DNA of 64,000 nucleotides from Microbacterium gorillae (GCF_000826185.2 NZ_LN648870.1:62001-126000); one strand, 5' to 3'. Counted from the stretch's first letter, positions 37,414-46,856 are shown. The notes: generated by a model from the letters alone, not told the origin. Numbers and translations are program-made.

Positions 37414-39018
37414 CTAGCTGAATAGCTCGCTGCGATAGCTGTTGGCTTGGGCGAGCACGGCGTTGACCCGTCCACGCGTCGATGCGTCGTCGAGCGATGC
37501 CGCAAACGCGGCGATTTGCTGGCGGAAGTTCTGCATCGCCGACAACGAATCGTCCCAGTCCAGGCCAGTTGCGAACCGCTTTGCAACGACAGTGATGAGC
37601 AGGTCCTTCGCCTTCTCCGGAAATGGGATTTCATGGAAGTCCACTGAGTTCCGATAGTGGTCGTAGAAGACCATGAGGTCAAAGACGACCTGGAGGTTGA
37701 AGCGGTGCATTAGTTGCTGCCGCAGCATGTTTTCGATCTGGGATGCCACGAATCGACCCTGAAGGACGGTATCCCAGTCCTTTTCTCTGAGAAAGCGAGA
37801 GAGTCGTGGTGCGATCTCTGCCCTGCTTCGGGTCTCAGCTGCAAGCGCGAGATAGAACAAGCGTCCGTCACGGGGCGAGAGCTTTGCTTCGACTCCCTGA
37901 ACGATGGAAGTGCGTCGCACCTCGTCCACGAGCTCGCGCACCCGCGGGCCAGCGCCGTCGAAGAGTATGGCTCCCGGGTCCGACCGAGAATCGGTATTCG
38001 ACAACCGGGCGGGACCTAGTTGGATGAATGGCCGCAACCAACGAGCCGGTGCGTTCGGGAAGATCCGATGCCCGAAAGCGATCAGGTCCCGATGCACTTC
38101 AGCTGTGATCGCGAGTTTTCGCCCTTGCCGAACGGCGTCGACGGCTTCCATGAATCTTTCGTAGTTGCGGCTGGGGCGGCCTAGTCGGCCGGACACGATT
38201 GCCGCGATGCTCATCGTCCATGACCCCGTCGTCAGCGACTCTTCCAGGGTGAGGTCCGTCACCTCCTTGTTCTCCGGAACGATGAAGAAGTCGCGCTCAA
38301 GCAAACAGAAATGCTCGGCGAGCATATTGATGAATGCGATCGGCCAGTCGCCCACGCCCGCCCAACCGAGTTCTCGCACTCCGGCCTTCAACAGTTGGAT
38401 GTCAACGTAGTAGTACCAGTCCCGGATGATCGGACTGTCGTGAAGCGACTGGCCCACGAACCACATCGCGTTCGTCACAATCGGGCGGTCGATGAGGTGA
38501 AAGGAGGACTCGAGCAGGATCATCCGTTGGAGGGCTAGCTTGGGCCCGTAGAACGTGAAGTCAGAGAAGAAGAGCGGCATCTCAAAGTTCCGAGCCTGAA
38601 CTTCCCGGATATGCACGCTGACCTTGTCGTCGGGCAGCGGGAAGTCGTCGCCTCGCGCGTTTCCTATCGCGCTTCCCAACTCATCGAGCGAGCGGTCGGT
38701 GCGAACTCGGATGACGTAGCCGTCATCAGGTATGAGCCTCAGGCCCTCCAGGAACAACTTTGCCTGACGCAAGAACACTGCCTGCGCTTCAATTTCACGA
38801 GAAGCGAGAAAGTCTCCGGGGTACTCCAATAGTGAGATGCCCAGGGTATCCAACTGGCGGCGAAGGGAGCTGTTGATCTGGGATTCCCACGTGGAGACAA
38901 CGATTCCTGAGATCACGCCTCGATCCCGCAACTCCACGACCTTCGACAGAGTCACGAGGAAGTCGAATTCGTCGCGTATCTCGCCCGAAACGACGGCGTA
39001 TCGGGATGGGCTACCCAC
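37414..39018 (-). CDS. WavE-like polysaccharide biosynthesis protein
   Basis: A 534-residue soluble protein. Residues 5-260 resemble WavE-type proteins of lipopolysaccharide and capsule clusters (VVSGEIRDEF, IVVSTWESQ, IRVRTDRSLDEL), which are presumed glycosyltransferases; the C-terminal half is helical and unfamiliar. Base composition differs from the neighbours: 32 of 60 bases are G or C at 37741-37800 and 28 of 60 at 38281-38340, against clearly higher values in most of the window. This suggests acquisition from elsewhere. GTG 39018 shares one base with the stop of the preceding gene. The family call is moderate. Confidence 0.55.
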   Translation of the reverse strand: MGSPSRYAVVSGEIRDEFDFLVTLSKVVELRDRGVISGIVVSTWESQINSSLRRQLDTLGISLLEYPGDFLASREIEAQAVFLRQAKLFLEGLRLIPDDGYVIRVRTDRSLDELGSAIGNARGDDFPLPDDKVSVHIREVQARNFEMPLFFSDFTFYGPKLALQRMILLESSFHLIDRPIVTNAMWFVGQSLHDSPIIRDWYYYVDIQLLKAGVRELGWAGVGDWPIAFINMLAEHFCLLERDFFIVPENKEVTDLTLEESLTTGSWTMSIAAIVSGRLGRPSRNYERFMEAVDAVRQGRKLAITAEVHRDLIAFGHRIFPNAPARWLRPFIQLGPARLSNTDSRSDPGAILFDGAGPRVRELVDEVRRTSIVQGVEAKLSPRDGRLFYLALAAETRSRAEIAPRLSRFLREKDWDTVLQGRFVASQIENMLRQQLMHRFNLQVVFDLMVFYDHYRNSVDFHEIPFPEKAKDLLITVVAKRFATGLDWDDSLSAMQNFRQQIAAFAASLDDASTRGRVNAVLAQANSYRSELFS

Positions 39019-39761
39019 TACTCGCCGCCTCTTTCGCTGGCATTGGTCGTGCGCACGAGTTCCTCGTACTCGTCCGGGACACCGCTGAAGCGGACATCCT
39101 CGGGAGCGATCTCGTAGTAGGAGACAGCCAGCCCGCGCTCGATCAGGATGTTGTACAGCGGTGCGACGTAATACTCGCCCTTCGTCGTGATGCTCCGTTC
39201 GCGCGCTTCAGCGAATGCCGAGCGGAAAAGCGATGCGGTTCTGAACTCGTAGAGCCCCGTGGAGCAGAGATCGGAGATTCGTTGCTTTTCGGTGGTACGG
39301 AGCACCGACTGAGCCGGGCCGGGGTCCACGAAGGACCAGCCTTCACCCGCCGCGCGCACCACTTCCAAGTACCCGTCGGGGACTCGCGCGTCGGGGAAGG
39401 TGGGCGGTCGCCACCCCGGACGGATCGTGTCGATGTTGAAGATGACCATCGGTTCATCGGCGACGGAGACGTCACGGACAGCGAGGTCAACCGTGTGCGC
39501 TTGTCCTTCGGTCGGCTCGTCGATCTCGGTGAGGTGGAACTGCGAGATGCCGAGTGCCGCGCACTCGCGTTCCAGGAAGGACCGGGTATCGGCCACGTTC
39601 CGATAAGCGAAGACGAAGAGCTCAGATGAGAAGAAGTCCTGAAAGGACTTGACCGTCAGGGAGAACAACGATTCTCCCGCGACCGGGAGCTGGTACTTCG
39701 GGACCGTGTAGCCGGCCTCCGTGAAACGGCGGCTGAGGCCGGCCATCGGGATCACGATCAT
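39018..39761 (-). CDS. Sugar-phosphate nucleotidyltransferase-like protein
   Basis: A 247-residue protein with the nucleotidyltransferase opening IPMAGLSRRFTEAGYTVPKY (signature Gly/Arg and Lys), a metal-site Asp in FNIDTIRPG, and a compact GT-A-like fold by pattern. It probably activates a sugar or polyol phosphate with an NTP. Its neighbours, a nucleotidyltransferase-kinase fusion and a phosphatase of the capsule type, point to one decoration pathway. It overlaps the upstream gene by 4 nt and touches the downstream one by 1 nt. Confidence 0.72.
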   Translation of the reverse strand: MIVIPMAGLSRRFTEAGYTVPKYQLPVAGESLFSLTVKSFQDFFSSELFVFAYRNVADTRSFLERECAALGISQFHLTEIDEPTEGQAHTVDLAVRDVSVADEPMVIFNIDTIRPGWRPPTFPDARVPDGYLEVVRAAGEGWSFVDPGPAQSVLRTTEKQRISDLCSTGLYEFRTASLFRSAFAEARERSITTKGEYYVAPLYNILIERGLAVSYYEIAPEDVRFSGVPDEYEELVRTTNASERGGE

Positions 39762-41362
39762 GCGTCTTCATCCATCACTTCGGTGTAGAGGCGGAGGCCA
39801 TTGGCGAGCATCGTGCGCTGCCGCGCGGGGCGGTCATCGTGCAACGGCAGCATGGACAGAAAGAGGAGCGCGGTCATCGCTTGTATCACGCGCAACTCAC
39901 CGGGAAAAAGCGACGCGACGAGCTGCTCCACCCGATTCCCGACGATCTGCTGGACGTGAGAGGCGTTGGCATCCATCAGGAGTTCGTGGGGCGCAGGCTG
40001 AGTTGCGAGCATGCGACCGGCGATGATCAGGTCGTAAAGACCGTTGGCTGAATGCATGAGCTTCGCTGCGTCGTACCGCTGATCGCCCCAAATCGTCGTT
40101 CGATCATCGGCATCCTGACCGCGCGGGTCGAGGACGCAGACGGTGTCGCTTCGGAAGTCGTAGAGGATGTTGCTGAAGCAGAAGTCCCCGTGCACGATTG
40201 TGGTCGCTTCCTCCGCCCCTCCTTCGACGATGTCGGCGAGCCTGTTTGCGATGTCGTCGAGGCCCGGAAGGTCACGACCATTGAACCGCCACGGGGTCTC
40301 GAGGCTGGTGCCGCTCTCGGTGCTCCACTCCGCCAGCCGTGCCAGTGTCTTTCGCCGGTGCATCGATGCGTAGTCTGACGGCACGGGTGTCAGCGGTTGG
40401 CTCGCGCTCCGTGCCAGCCGGAGGAATTCACCGCATGCTTCGACAATGTGCGACCAGGCGTAGTCGGGCAGATCGGCGAATACGAACAGCTCGGCCAGCG
40501 AGGGCATGTGCGCGTACTTCAGGCGGTATCCGTCCGCCCCATCGTTGGTCCATCGTCCGAGGAATTGAGGTGTCAGGGCCTTGACGTCGAACGGGACGGA
40601 CTCGAACCAGTTCGCCTCCGCATCCACACGACCGGGACGCTGGCTGGATTTCCACACGACACCCGACTGGATCGTCAGGTCATTGAATGATCGCTGAGTG
40701 GTGAACGACGCTCGGGACGTATAGAAGGAGTTCGAGTGCCCGAAGTCCAGCCACACTGGTGGCGTCACCGCGTGCACGGAAACGCGTTGGGCATAGTGAT
40801 CCAGTGCTTCCGCGAAGCCGGCGCTCACTGCGAGACTCAGGGCGAGCTCTCGTACGTCGGAGAAATGGAAGAAGCCGCTGAGCACGGTGTCGGAATGGGC
40901 GATCGCCTGACTTTCGCTCGCGACGTGGGCGACGAGGCCGTCTTGCACATCGCACTGCGCCCAGCGGTAGGCGTGCCGGGTCTCGCTCACGAAGAACGCA
41001 TCCGGGTCGGGGAAGACCGCTTCGGGAAAGAGCGTGTCGCCGTGCAGCACGGCGACTTCGCCGTCGCGGAAGTCGAGGTCGTCGATGACGTGGAGGAGCG
41101 AATGGCAGAGATCGATCTTCGGGTCGACGGTGATCACCTCGACGTCATTCGCACTCAGCCATGCCGCGTCAGCCTCGGGCAACGCGAAATCGCTCGGCAG
41201 GGTGAGAACGATGCGGTCGAAGCGGGACGCAAGCGATCCGATCTGCTTCTCGTACAGGCGCCCGCTGGCCACCGGAAGAAACGCGGGAGGAAGTTGCCCG
41301 AGTTCAGCTGAAAGTTCCGCTCCGACGTATGCGGCTGAAGCGATGATCACGGTGCCGGTCAT
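39758..41362 (-). CDS. Two-domain nucleotidyltransferase-like and APH/choline-kinase-like protein
   Basis: A 534-residue fusion. Residues 1-240 have a nucleotidyltransferase-like fold pattern (VAVLHGDTLFP, an FLPV-type loop), but the phosphate-binding loop lacks the usual GGxGxR. Residues 270-534 look like an aminoglycoside-phosphotransferase/choline-kinase domain with the catalytic HGDFCFSN (about 388) and metal-site CVLDPRG. It should phosphorylate a small alcohol or sugar; whether the N-terminal part is active is unclear. It overlaps both neighbours by 4 nt (ATGA), so expression is coupled. The substrate is unknown. Confidence 0.72.
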   Translation of the reverse strand: MTGTVIIASAAYVGAELSAELGQLPPAFLPVASGRLYEKQIGSLASRFDRIVLTLPSDFALPEADAAWLSANDVEVITVDPKIDLCHSLLHVIDDLDFRDGEVAVLHGDTLFPEAVFPDPDAFFVSETRHAYRWAQCDVQDGLVAHVASESQAIAHSDTVLSGFFHFSDVRELALSLAVSAGFAEALDHYAQRVSVHAVTPPVWLDFGHSNSFYTSRASFTTQRSFNDLTIQSGVVWKSSQRPGRVDAEANWFESVPFDVKALTPQFLGRWTNDGADGYRLKYAHMPSLAELFVFADLPDYAWSHIVEACGEFLRLARSASQPLTPVPSDYASMHRRKTLARLAEWSTESGTSLETPWRFNGRDLPGLDDIANRLADIVEGGAEEATTIVHGDFCFSNILYDFRSDTVCVLDPRGQDADDRTTIWGDQRYDAAKLMHSANGLYDLIIAGRMLATQPAPHELLMDANASHVQQIVGNRVEQLVASLFPGELRVIQAMTALLFLSMLPLHDDRPARQRTMLANGLRLYTEVMDEDA

Positions 41363-41775
41363 TCCGTTCGCTCCCGGGTGTTATCCAGCGCGGCACGCTC
41401 GGCGTCCAGCAGCTCAGCGATGTCGTCGGTGCTCATGGCCAGAAACTCTGAGGGCCGCAATGCCCGATCGTCGACGTAGAAGCCGTCTGGGCCACACCAC
41501 GGCTTGCCGACGTGGATCTCGTCGTACGGAATGGCGTTCTCGTCCAGCCATCGGATGATCACGGGGAGGGTCACAGCGTTGATTCGTCCGATCTGCCCGT
41601 CGAAGGTACGCATGTTTCGAGCGGTCTGGATCGCGATGCGGAATCCGGCCTCCCGATACTCCAACAGACGCTCGACCATCGCGCGGTTCGGTCGCTTCTG
41701 CGCGTACGGGGCATCATCATCGTGGGTGAGCGTCCCGTCGAGATCGAAAACGATGGTGCTCGCGAGCTCGCTCAT
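41359..41775 (-). CDS. Capsule-biosynthesis HAD phosphatase (EcbF/BcbF type)
   Basis: A 138-residue HAD-superfamily protein. It has FDLDGTLT at the N-terminus (nucleophile D11), ARNMRT, and the subfamily-typical YDEIHVGKPWCGPDG and YVDDRALRPSEFL. Small HAD proteins of this kind (EcbF/BcbF) are encoded in capsule loci of Pasteurella and other bacteria; their substrate is not settled. It is placed before the kinase/nucleotidyltransferase fusion, which it overlaps by 4 nt. Its own ATG overlaps the stop of a 52-codon upstream ORF. Confidence 0.85.
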   Translation of the reverse strand: MSELASTIVFDLDGTLTHDDDAPYAQKRPNRAMVERLLEYREAGFRIAIQTARNMRTFDGQIGRINAVTLPVIIRWLDENAIPYDEIHVGKPWCGPDGFYVDDRALRPSEFLAMSTDDIAELLDAERAALDNTRERTE

Positions 41776-41930
41776 GAGCCGCCACCCTCGACGGGACCGT
41801 GCACGAACGTCTGGTGAATCATTGCGCCTACCTTGAAGCCGAAACCAATAGCGATCACTGCGCGTGACCGCGCGTCGGCCTCACGCTCGGCATGGCTGTT
41901 GTGTGCTCTCTCGGCCGTGCCACGTTGCAT
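41772..41930 (-). CDS. Small ORF (52 aa) coupled to the capsule phosphatase gene
   Basis: ATG 41930 opens 52 codons with GGAG about 5 nt upstream, and its TGA overlaps the phosphatase ATG (ATGA), the same coupling used by the next genes. The peptide is charged at the N-terminus (MQRGTAERAHNSH), then has a short hydrophobic stretch (AVIAIGFGFKVGAMI) and a Gly-rich end. No family is recognised. It may be a real small protein or a leader ORF that feeds ribosomes to the phosphatase. Confidence 0.4.
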   Translation of the reverse strand: MQRGTAERAHNSHAEREADARSRAVIAIGFGFKVGAMIHQTFVHGPVEGGGS

Positions 41931-42052
41931 TCCGCTCCGAGGAGGAGACAGGTCGCGAAGCCCCTTTGGTTACCTTATCGTGCAGCGATCGGGCCCTCGA
42001 CCCGAAGGGGACGAATGTCTGCAACCGGCCGAAGCTCTGGCGGGGGACGACG

Positions 42053-42086
42053 AACCCCGTCTGCGACGGAAGTCGCAGACGGGGTT
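42053..42086 (-). terminator. Perfect 15-bp hairpin terminator after the three-domain glycosyltransferase gene
   Basis: AACCCCGTCTGCGAC (42053-42067) pairs without a mismatch with 42072-42086 around a 4-nt loop, 22 nt past the stop of the gene at 42109. It separates that gene from the decoration operon. The rest of 41931-42052 should hold the operon's promoter, but no convincing box could be assigned. Confidence 0.8.
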
Positions 42087-42108
42087 GGGGTGGGCGGCTG
42101 CCCGAGGC

Positions 42109-45100
42109 TCAGCCCTGCGCGAAAGCCCGAGTCAGTTCCGCGCGACGCTCTTCATAGTTGGCGTGCAGCGAGTCCGGGATGCGATCCTTGGCCCACGCGA
42201 GCAGGTGCAGGGCGAACTTCTCCCATTCAGAGCGCACGTTCTCGTACGCCTCCTGCGTGGAGATTCGCTCGTGAGTGCTGCGAAGCGCCTCCAGCACCGC
42301 CATGCGGCGGCCGTCCTGGATGTTGGTCACCTGGTCGCGCGTGGCGAACTTGCGGTGGGTGACGACAGCCGCGTCCAGGTATCCGATGCTCTGCGCCGCG
42401 ACGATCGACTGCCAGTGGTAGGGGACGTCGTTGTTCACGACGGTCGCGCCGAAGAAGATGTTCGCATCGTGCAGCAGCGACGTCCGGATGATCCGGTTCC
42501 ACGGGTAGTTGATGAGCTGGGCCACGATCTGCTGCCGCTGCTTGTGGCGGCTCGATGCGCGCAGCTTGCGCCACACTTCGCGGTCCGCCTTGTACATTCC
42601 GTCGGTGCGTCCCTCGTCGGTGTACTCGATCTTGTACTCGACGAACAGGAGGTCCGCGTTGTCCTCGTCGGCCTTCGCGACCGCGGCCACGAGTGCCTCC
42701 GGATCGATGACGTCGTCCGCATCGAGGAAGAAGGTGTACCGGCCCGTGGCGAGCGGGATGACCGAGTTGCGCGCTCGGCCAGCGCCCCGGTTGCCCTGTG
42801 CGAACACGTGGACGTTGCCGTTCGCCTTCTCGTACTCCTCCATGATCGCGAGGGAGTCGTCGGTGGACCCGTCGTCGACGAGGATGACGTTGAACCGCAG
42901 ACCGGACAGGCCCAGGACGGAGTCCATGGTCTGCTTCAGCAGATCGGCGCTGTTGAACACCGGCACGATGATCGTCAGATCGATGTCCGGGTACGCCCCG
43001 CTGTACGACGCCAGGCGGGCACGGAGGTTCGGGGCCACGGCAGCGTCCGGTGCGGCCGTCCGCGCGCGCTGGTAGACCTCGTCCATTCCCCGCCGGATCA
43101 GCTCGTTCGCCGCCGGCTGCGTCTGGTTCTTCGCGACCCAGTTGGTCCGGGCGAGGTAGTCGTAGAACGCCTCGAACAGCACGTTCCGCTTCTCATCGGT
43201 GCTGGTCGTGAGGAAGCTGCGGATCGTGTTCATGTGGTTCACGAAGGCGCCGAGCTTGTACGTGGCCGCGCTCATCGTCTGACCCTCGCGCTCCATGCGG
43301 TGGTAGCTGATGACCTCGTCGCACATGACGACCGTGTGCGCCCGCGACAGCACGAACCAATGCAGCGGGTTGTCCTCGTAGAAGTAGTCGCCCTCGGGGT
43401 ACGCGATCGCGTTCTTCTGCAGGAATGACCGGCGGTACAGCTTCCGCCACGGCACGGGCGACAGCTTGAACAGTGCCGGGTCAGTGAATGCCGAGATGGG
43501 CTTGTTCAGCGGAAGGTCGGCCCAGACCTTGCGGTCGTAGGACTCCGCGCCCTCCTGCAGCTTGTCGGAGAACGTCTTGAAATCACCGATGACCAGCTCG
43601 GCCTCGTGCTGCTCCGCCAGGCGCACCATGCGGGCCAGCCCCTGCGGCGTGACGTGGTCGTCGCTGTCGGCGAAGGCGACGTATTCACCGCGCGCGGCAC
43701 GAATGCCGATGTTGCTCGGCACTCCGGCGCCACCGATGGTGTTGTGATCCAGCCCGAACACGCGCACGCGCGGGTCCGCCTGCCAGTACTTCTGGATGAT
43801 GCGGCGACCGTTGTCCGTCGACGCGTCGTCCACGAGGATCAGCTCGAGGTCGGCGAACTCCTGGTCCAGCACCGAAGAGATGGCGACGTCCAGGTAAGGC
43901 TCGACGTTGTATACGGGCATCACGACGGTGACCGTGGGCGCGGACTGAACGCGCGGCTCCGCGTGGCTCGCGTTGAAGTGGACCTTCTCAACCGGAGCTT
44001 CGGCGACCGCGCCACGGCGCTTCACGATGCCGCTCACATCGCCGAACTTGGAGGAGACGACCCGTGTCACCCGGCTGGTCGCGCGAGCGACGCGTCCGGG
44101 GCGGGGCGGGGCGATCAGGAGGCGTCCGCCGGAGAGGATCTGCGGGGCCCAGGCGGCGCCGCCGACGACCGTTGCGGTCTCGTCCAGAGCCACCGGGTAC
44201 TCGACCAGCCCCTGGGGCGTGCGGAACGTGCCGTAGAGGTACCAGCGCGAGTCGGCGAACTTGGCGAGCGGCCGTTCCCAGACCTTCGAGCCGTCCGCTG
44301 CGGTGCCGAGCGTGAAGTCGCGCCGGCGAACCACACCGGCATTGACCTTGCGCAGTGCGTAGATGCGCGACACGGCCGCAGAGCCACCCGAGGCCAGACG
44401 AACCTGGAACTGCTCTCCAGCGACGGCGACGCGGTCCGCGGACGCGGACAGGTAGGACGACGCGAACTCGCGGCTCCCGGGCACGTCACCTTCCGGGCGG
44501 GCCGGGAGGAACAACAGGCCACCGCTCTCGGTCCGCAGTGCGACCTCGGAAGGCCGGTTCATGATGGTCGTGGTGAGGGTCAGCGGGCATTCCTGTGTGG
44601 TGGTCCGCCCAGCGCCTGCGTCGTACTCCACCTCGATGGTCCACTCGTGTCCCGCGAGCTTCGCGGTCTCCGTCTGGCACAGCACGGAATCTCCGCCGGC
44701 GACGGTCACGTCGAGCACGACCGTCTCCGCCTCGGACGTCAGGCGTACTTCTCGGACGCTGCGGGGAACCCCCGTCTCGATGGTCATCTCGAGTCGCCCG
44801 TCGCCGTAGGTGACGGTTGAGACGCTGACCGGCGGCAGCGGCGGGGCCGCCACGTCCCAGGACGGCTCAACGCCGAACCAGGCGGTCACGGTGTCGGAGA
44901 CGTCGGGGCGGGCGAACGTGTCACCGCGAGAATCGTTCGCGGAGGCGTCCTCGATGACGACAGCGCGCGACGTCGTGATCGGCAGGCGCTCCGCGCGGTG
45001 CCCCTGCGCGGCGCCAGCGTGTCGGACGACGACGACCCCGGCGGAGACGGCGTCGGTCTCGACGATGCGCGTCACGGCACCCGCGTCAACGAGGTCCTGC

Positions 45101-46848
45101 AGCGCGGGAGCGAAGTATGCGCGACCGCGCGGCCCCGGCAGGGAGTGCGCCTGGAGTACAGCGACGCGAAGGCCCGCGGCGACGGCCTGTTCGAGCTCGG
45201 CCACCACCGTGGCGTGGAAGTCACGAAGCTTGGAGAAATCGCGACCGTCGAGCACGACGACCACATCGAAGGCCTGAGCCTCGGAACCGGCGCCGCTCCA
45301 CTGGGCGGGCGCAGCGAAGGGGCGCTGGTCGAGTGGGAAAGCGACGCGCGGCGAGCTTCCCTCCTCCTCGATTCGCTGCAGATAGCGCTTGGCGCCACTC
45401 AGGTACATCAGTCGGTCGGAGCGATTCCAGAGGCTGACTCCCGGGTCGCCCTCGGGGATGGACGCGCTGTCCGTGAGGATGTACTCCAGAGGCGCTCCGG
45501 GCAGGAGGACGGGAGCCGCGACACCGGTCGCGCGCTCCAGACGCCGACGGAACTCCAGGTCCGCGTCGCGCGGCACCGAGTCGAAGAAGCCGACGGATGC
45601 GAGCACGTCTTCGCGGCGGAACATCAGGGACGTTTCGTCGACGATCAAGTCCGCTCCGGCCCCACCGAGGAGCGAGAGCTCGTCGGTGACGCGCGCGGCG
45701 TTGACGACGTTGGCCATGCGGCCCGGGTTGGTCATGAGGTGCTGCACCTGGATCTCCAGGCGACGCGGGTGCGCCCAGGCGGCGGGGTCCTGCAGTGCGA
45801 CGAACTCCCCGGTGGCGCCCTGCAGCGCTTCGTTCCGGCGGACGAACACGCCGGCGCTCTCGTCGTTGCGGATCACGCGGATGCGGGAATCCAGGGCGCT
45901 GAGCTGCTTGAGGGTGGTCGCGATTCCGCGCGGCGAAGCATCATCGGTGATGATGAGCTCCCAGTTCTGGTAGCTCTGCGCGATGAGCGAGCGCACGGCC
46001 ACGAAGATCTCCGGGCCGGGTGCTGAGGTCGTCATGATGATTGTGACGAGCGGGCCGTCCGTGACGGGGGCCGCCGGTGCCGCAGCGAGGCGCGCGAACG
46101 CCGACCCCTCACCGTCACTCAGCGAGACGGCTTCGATGCCCACCCGGTGGTACGGCTCGTTCAGCAGGCGAAGCACCGAGGCGAACGACCCGCCGAACCG
46201 CGGGTGCTCGAGCTCGGCGGTGATCGCGTGGCGCACCCAGTTGCGCTTGGGCAGACGGGGCAGCACGGCACGCGCCAGGTCAGGCAGATCGTTCTGCAGC
46301 AGGCGCTCGGCGAGGGGCTCGAGGTGGTTCTTGTGGATGGCCCCGCCGCCGATCACGCCCGCGGCGGTGACCTGCAGCAAGGCCTTCTCGGCTTCGGCGT
46401 CCAGGTCGCGCTCGTGCAGGAGGTCGGTCAGACCGGTGAGCTGTTCGAGGGAGAGTGGGCTGACCACCGGGTCGTCCGTGCGGCCGGACTCGGCGACGGC
46501 GATGATGGAGGCGCGCAGGGACGCCCAGTCATGCGCGTGGCCGGTGAAGCGGCCGGCGAGGGCTTCGAGCGCCCACTGCGACTTGGTGCGAGCACCGAAC
46601 ACGACCACATCCCGATCGGGGAAGGTCTTGTTCCGCAGGGCGGCCATGCGCTCCTGGCGCTCCGGGTCCCCCGCCAGGAGAGACAGCGTGGCGACGCCGA
46701 ACTGGGCGTCGGCGACCGCCTTGTTCTCACCCCACGTCTCGGTCGTCGCTGTGTCGTTGACGGAGCCGGCGTCGTCGCCGCGGGCGATGCGGACCAGAAG
46801 GTCGTCGGTATGCCAGATACGGGAAGAGGAGTTCGCGGGCTGAGTCAC
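42109..46848 (-). CDS. Giant protein with three GT2 glycosyltransferase domains
   Basis: From GTG 46848 the protein is 1579 residues. A helical N-terminal region (1-260) is followed by GT2 domain 1 (from 267, VTIIMTTSAPG and ITDDAS), whose metal site reads LQDPAAW instead of DxD and may be inactive. A beta-rich middle region (about 600-900) has no clear family. GT2 domain 2 (from about 972) starts VVMPVYNVEPYLD and has ADSDD; GT2 domain 3 (from about 1290) starts LTIIVPVFNSADLL and has DADD. Domains 2 and 3 look catalytic, so it may polymerise or add two linkages, as in teichoic-acid or glycan synthases. A TAGGCT box 8 nt upstream of the GTG supports the start. It diverges from the GT2 gene at 47036. 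Confidence 0.88.
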   Translation of the reverse strand: MTQPANSSSRIWHTDDLLVRIARGDDAGSVNDTATTETWGENKAVADAQFGVATLSLLAGDPERQERMAALRNKTFPDRDVVVFGARTKSQWALEALAGRFTGHAHDWASLRASIIAVAESGRTDDPVVSPLSLEQLTGLTDLLHERDLDAEAEKALLQVTAAGVIGGGAIHKNHLEPLAERLLQNDLPDLARAVLPRLPKRNWVRHAITAELEHPRFGGSFASVLRLLNEPYHRVGIEAVSLSDGEGSAFARLAAAPAAPVTDGPLVTIIMTTSAPGPEIFVAVRSLIAQSYQNWELIITDDASPRGIATTLKQLSALDSRIRVIRNDESAGVFVRRNEALQGATGEFVALQDPAAWAHPRRLEIQVQHLMTNPGRMANVVNAARVTDELSLLGGAGADLIVDETSLMFRREDVLASVGFFDSVPRDADLEFRRRLERATGVAAPVLLPGAPLEYILTDSASIPEGDPGVSLWNRSDRLMYLSGAKRYLQRIEEEGSSPRVAFPLDQRPFAAPAQWSGAGSEAQAFDVVVVLDGRDFSKLRDFHATVVAELEQAVAAGLRVAVLQAHSLPGPRGRAYFAPALQDLVDAGAVTRIVETDAVSAGVVVVRHAGAAQGHRAERLPITTSRAVVIEDASANDSRGDTFARPDVSDTVTAWFGVEPSWDVAAPPLPPVSVSTVTYGDGRLEMTIETGVPRSVREVRLTSEAETVVLDVTVAGGDSVLCQTETAKLAGHEWTIEVEYDAGAGRTTTQECPLTLTTTIMNRPSEVALRTESGGLLFLPARPEGDVPGSREFASSYLSASADRVAVAGEQFQVRLASGGSAAVSRIYALRKVNAGVVRRRDFTLGTAADGSKVWERPLAKFADSRWYLYGTFRTPQGLVEYPVALDETATVVGGAAWAPQILSGGRLLIAPPRPGRVARATSRVTRVVSSKFGDVSGIVKRRGAVAEAPVEKVHFNASHAEPRVQSAPTVTVVMPVYNVEPYLDVAISSVLDQEFADLELILVDDASTDNGRRIIQKYWQADPRVRVFGLDHNTIGGAGVPSNIGIRAARGEYVAFADSDDHVTPQGLARMVRLAEQHEAELVIGDFKTFSDKLQEGAESYDRKVWADLPLNKPISAFTDPALFKLSPVPWRKLYRRSFLQKNAIAYPEGDYFYEDNPLHWFVLSRAHTVVMCDEVISYHRMEREGQTMSAATYKLGAFVNHMNTIRSFLTTSTDEKRNVLFEAFYDYLARTNWVAKNQTQPAANELIRRGMDEVYQRARTAAPDAAVAPNLRARLASYSGAYPDIDLTIIVPVFNSADLLKQTMDSVLGLSGLRFNVILVDDGSTDDSLAIMEEYEKANGNVHVFAQGNRGAGRARNSVIPLATGRYTFFLDADDVIDPEALVAAVAKADEDNADLLFVEYKIEYTDEGRTDGMYKADREVWRKLRASSRHKQRQQIVAQLINYPWNRIIRTSLLHDANIFFGATVVNNDVPYHWQSIVAAQSIGYLDAAVVTHRKFATRDQVTNIQDGRRMAVLEALRSTHERISTQEAYENVRSEWEKFALHLLAWAKDRIPDSLHANYEERRAELTRAFAQG

Positions 46849-46856
46849 AGGAAGAG

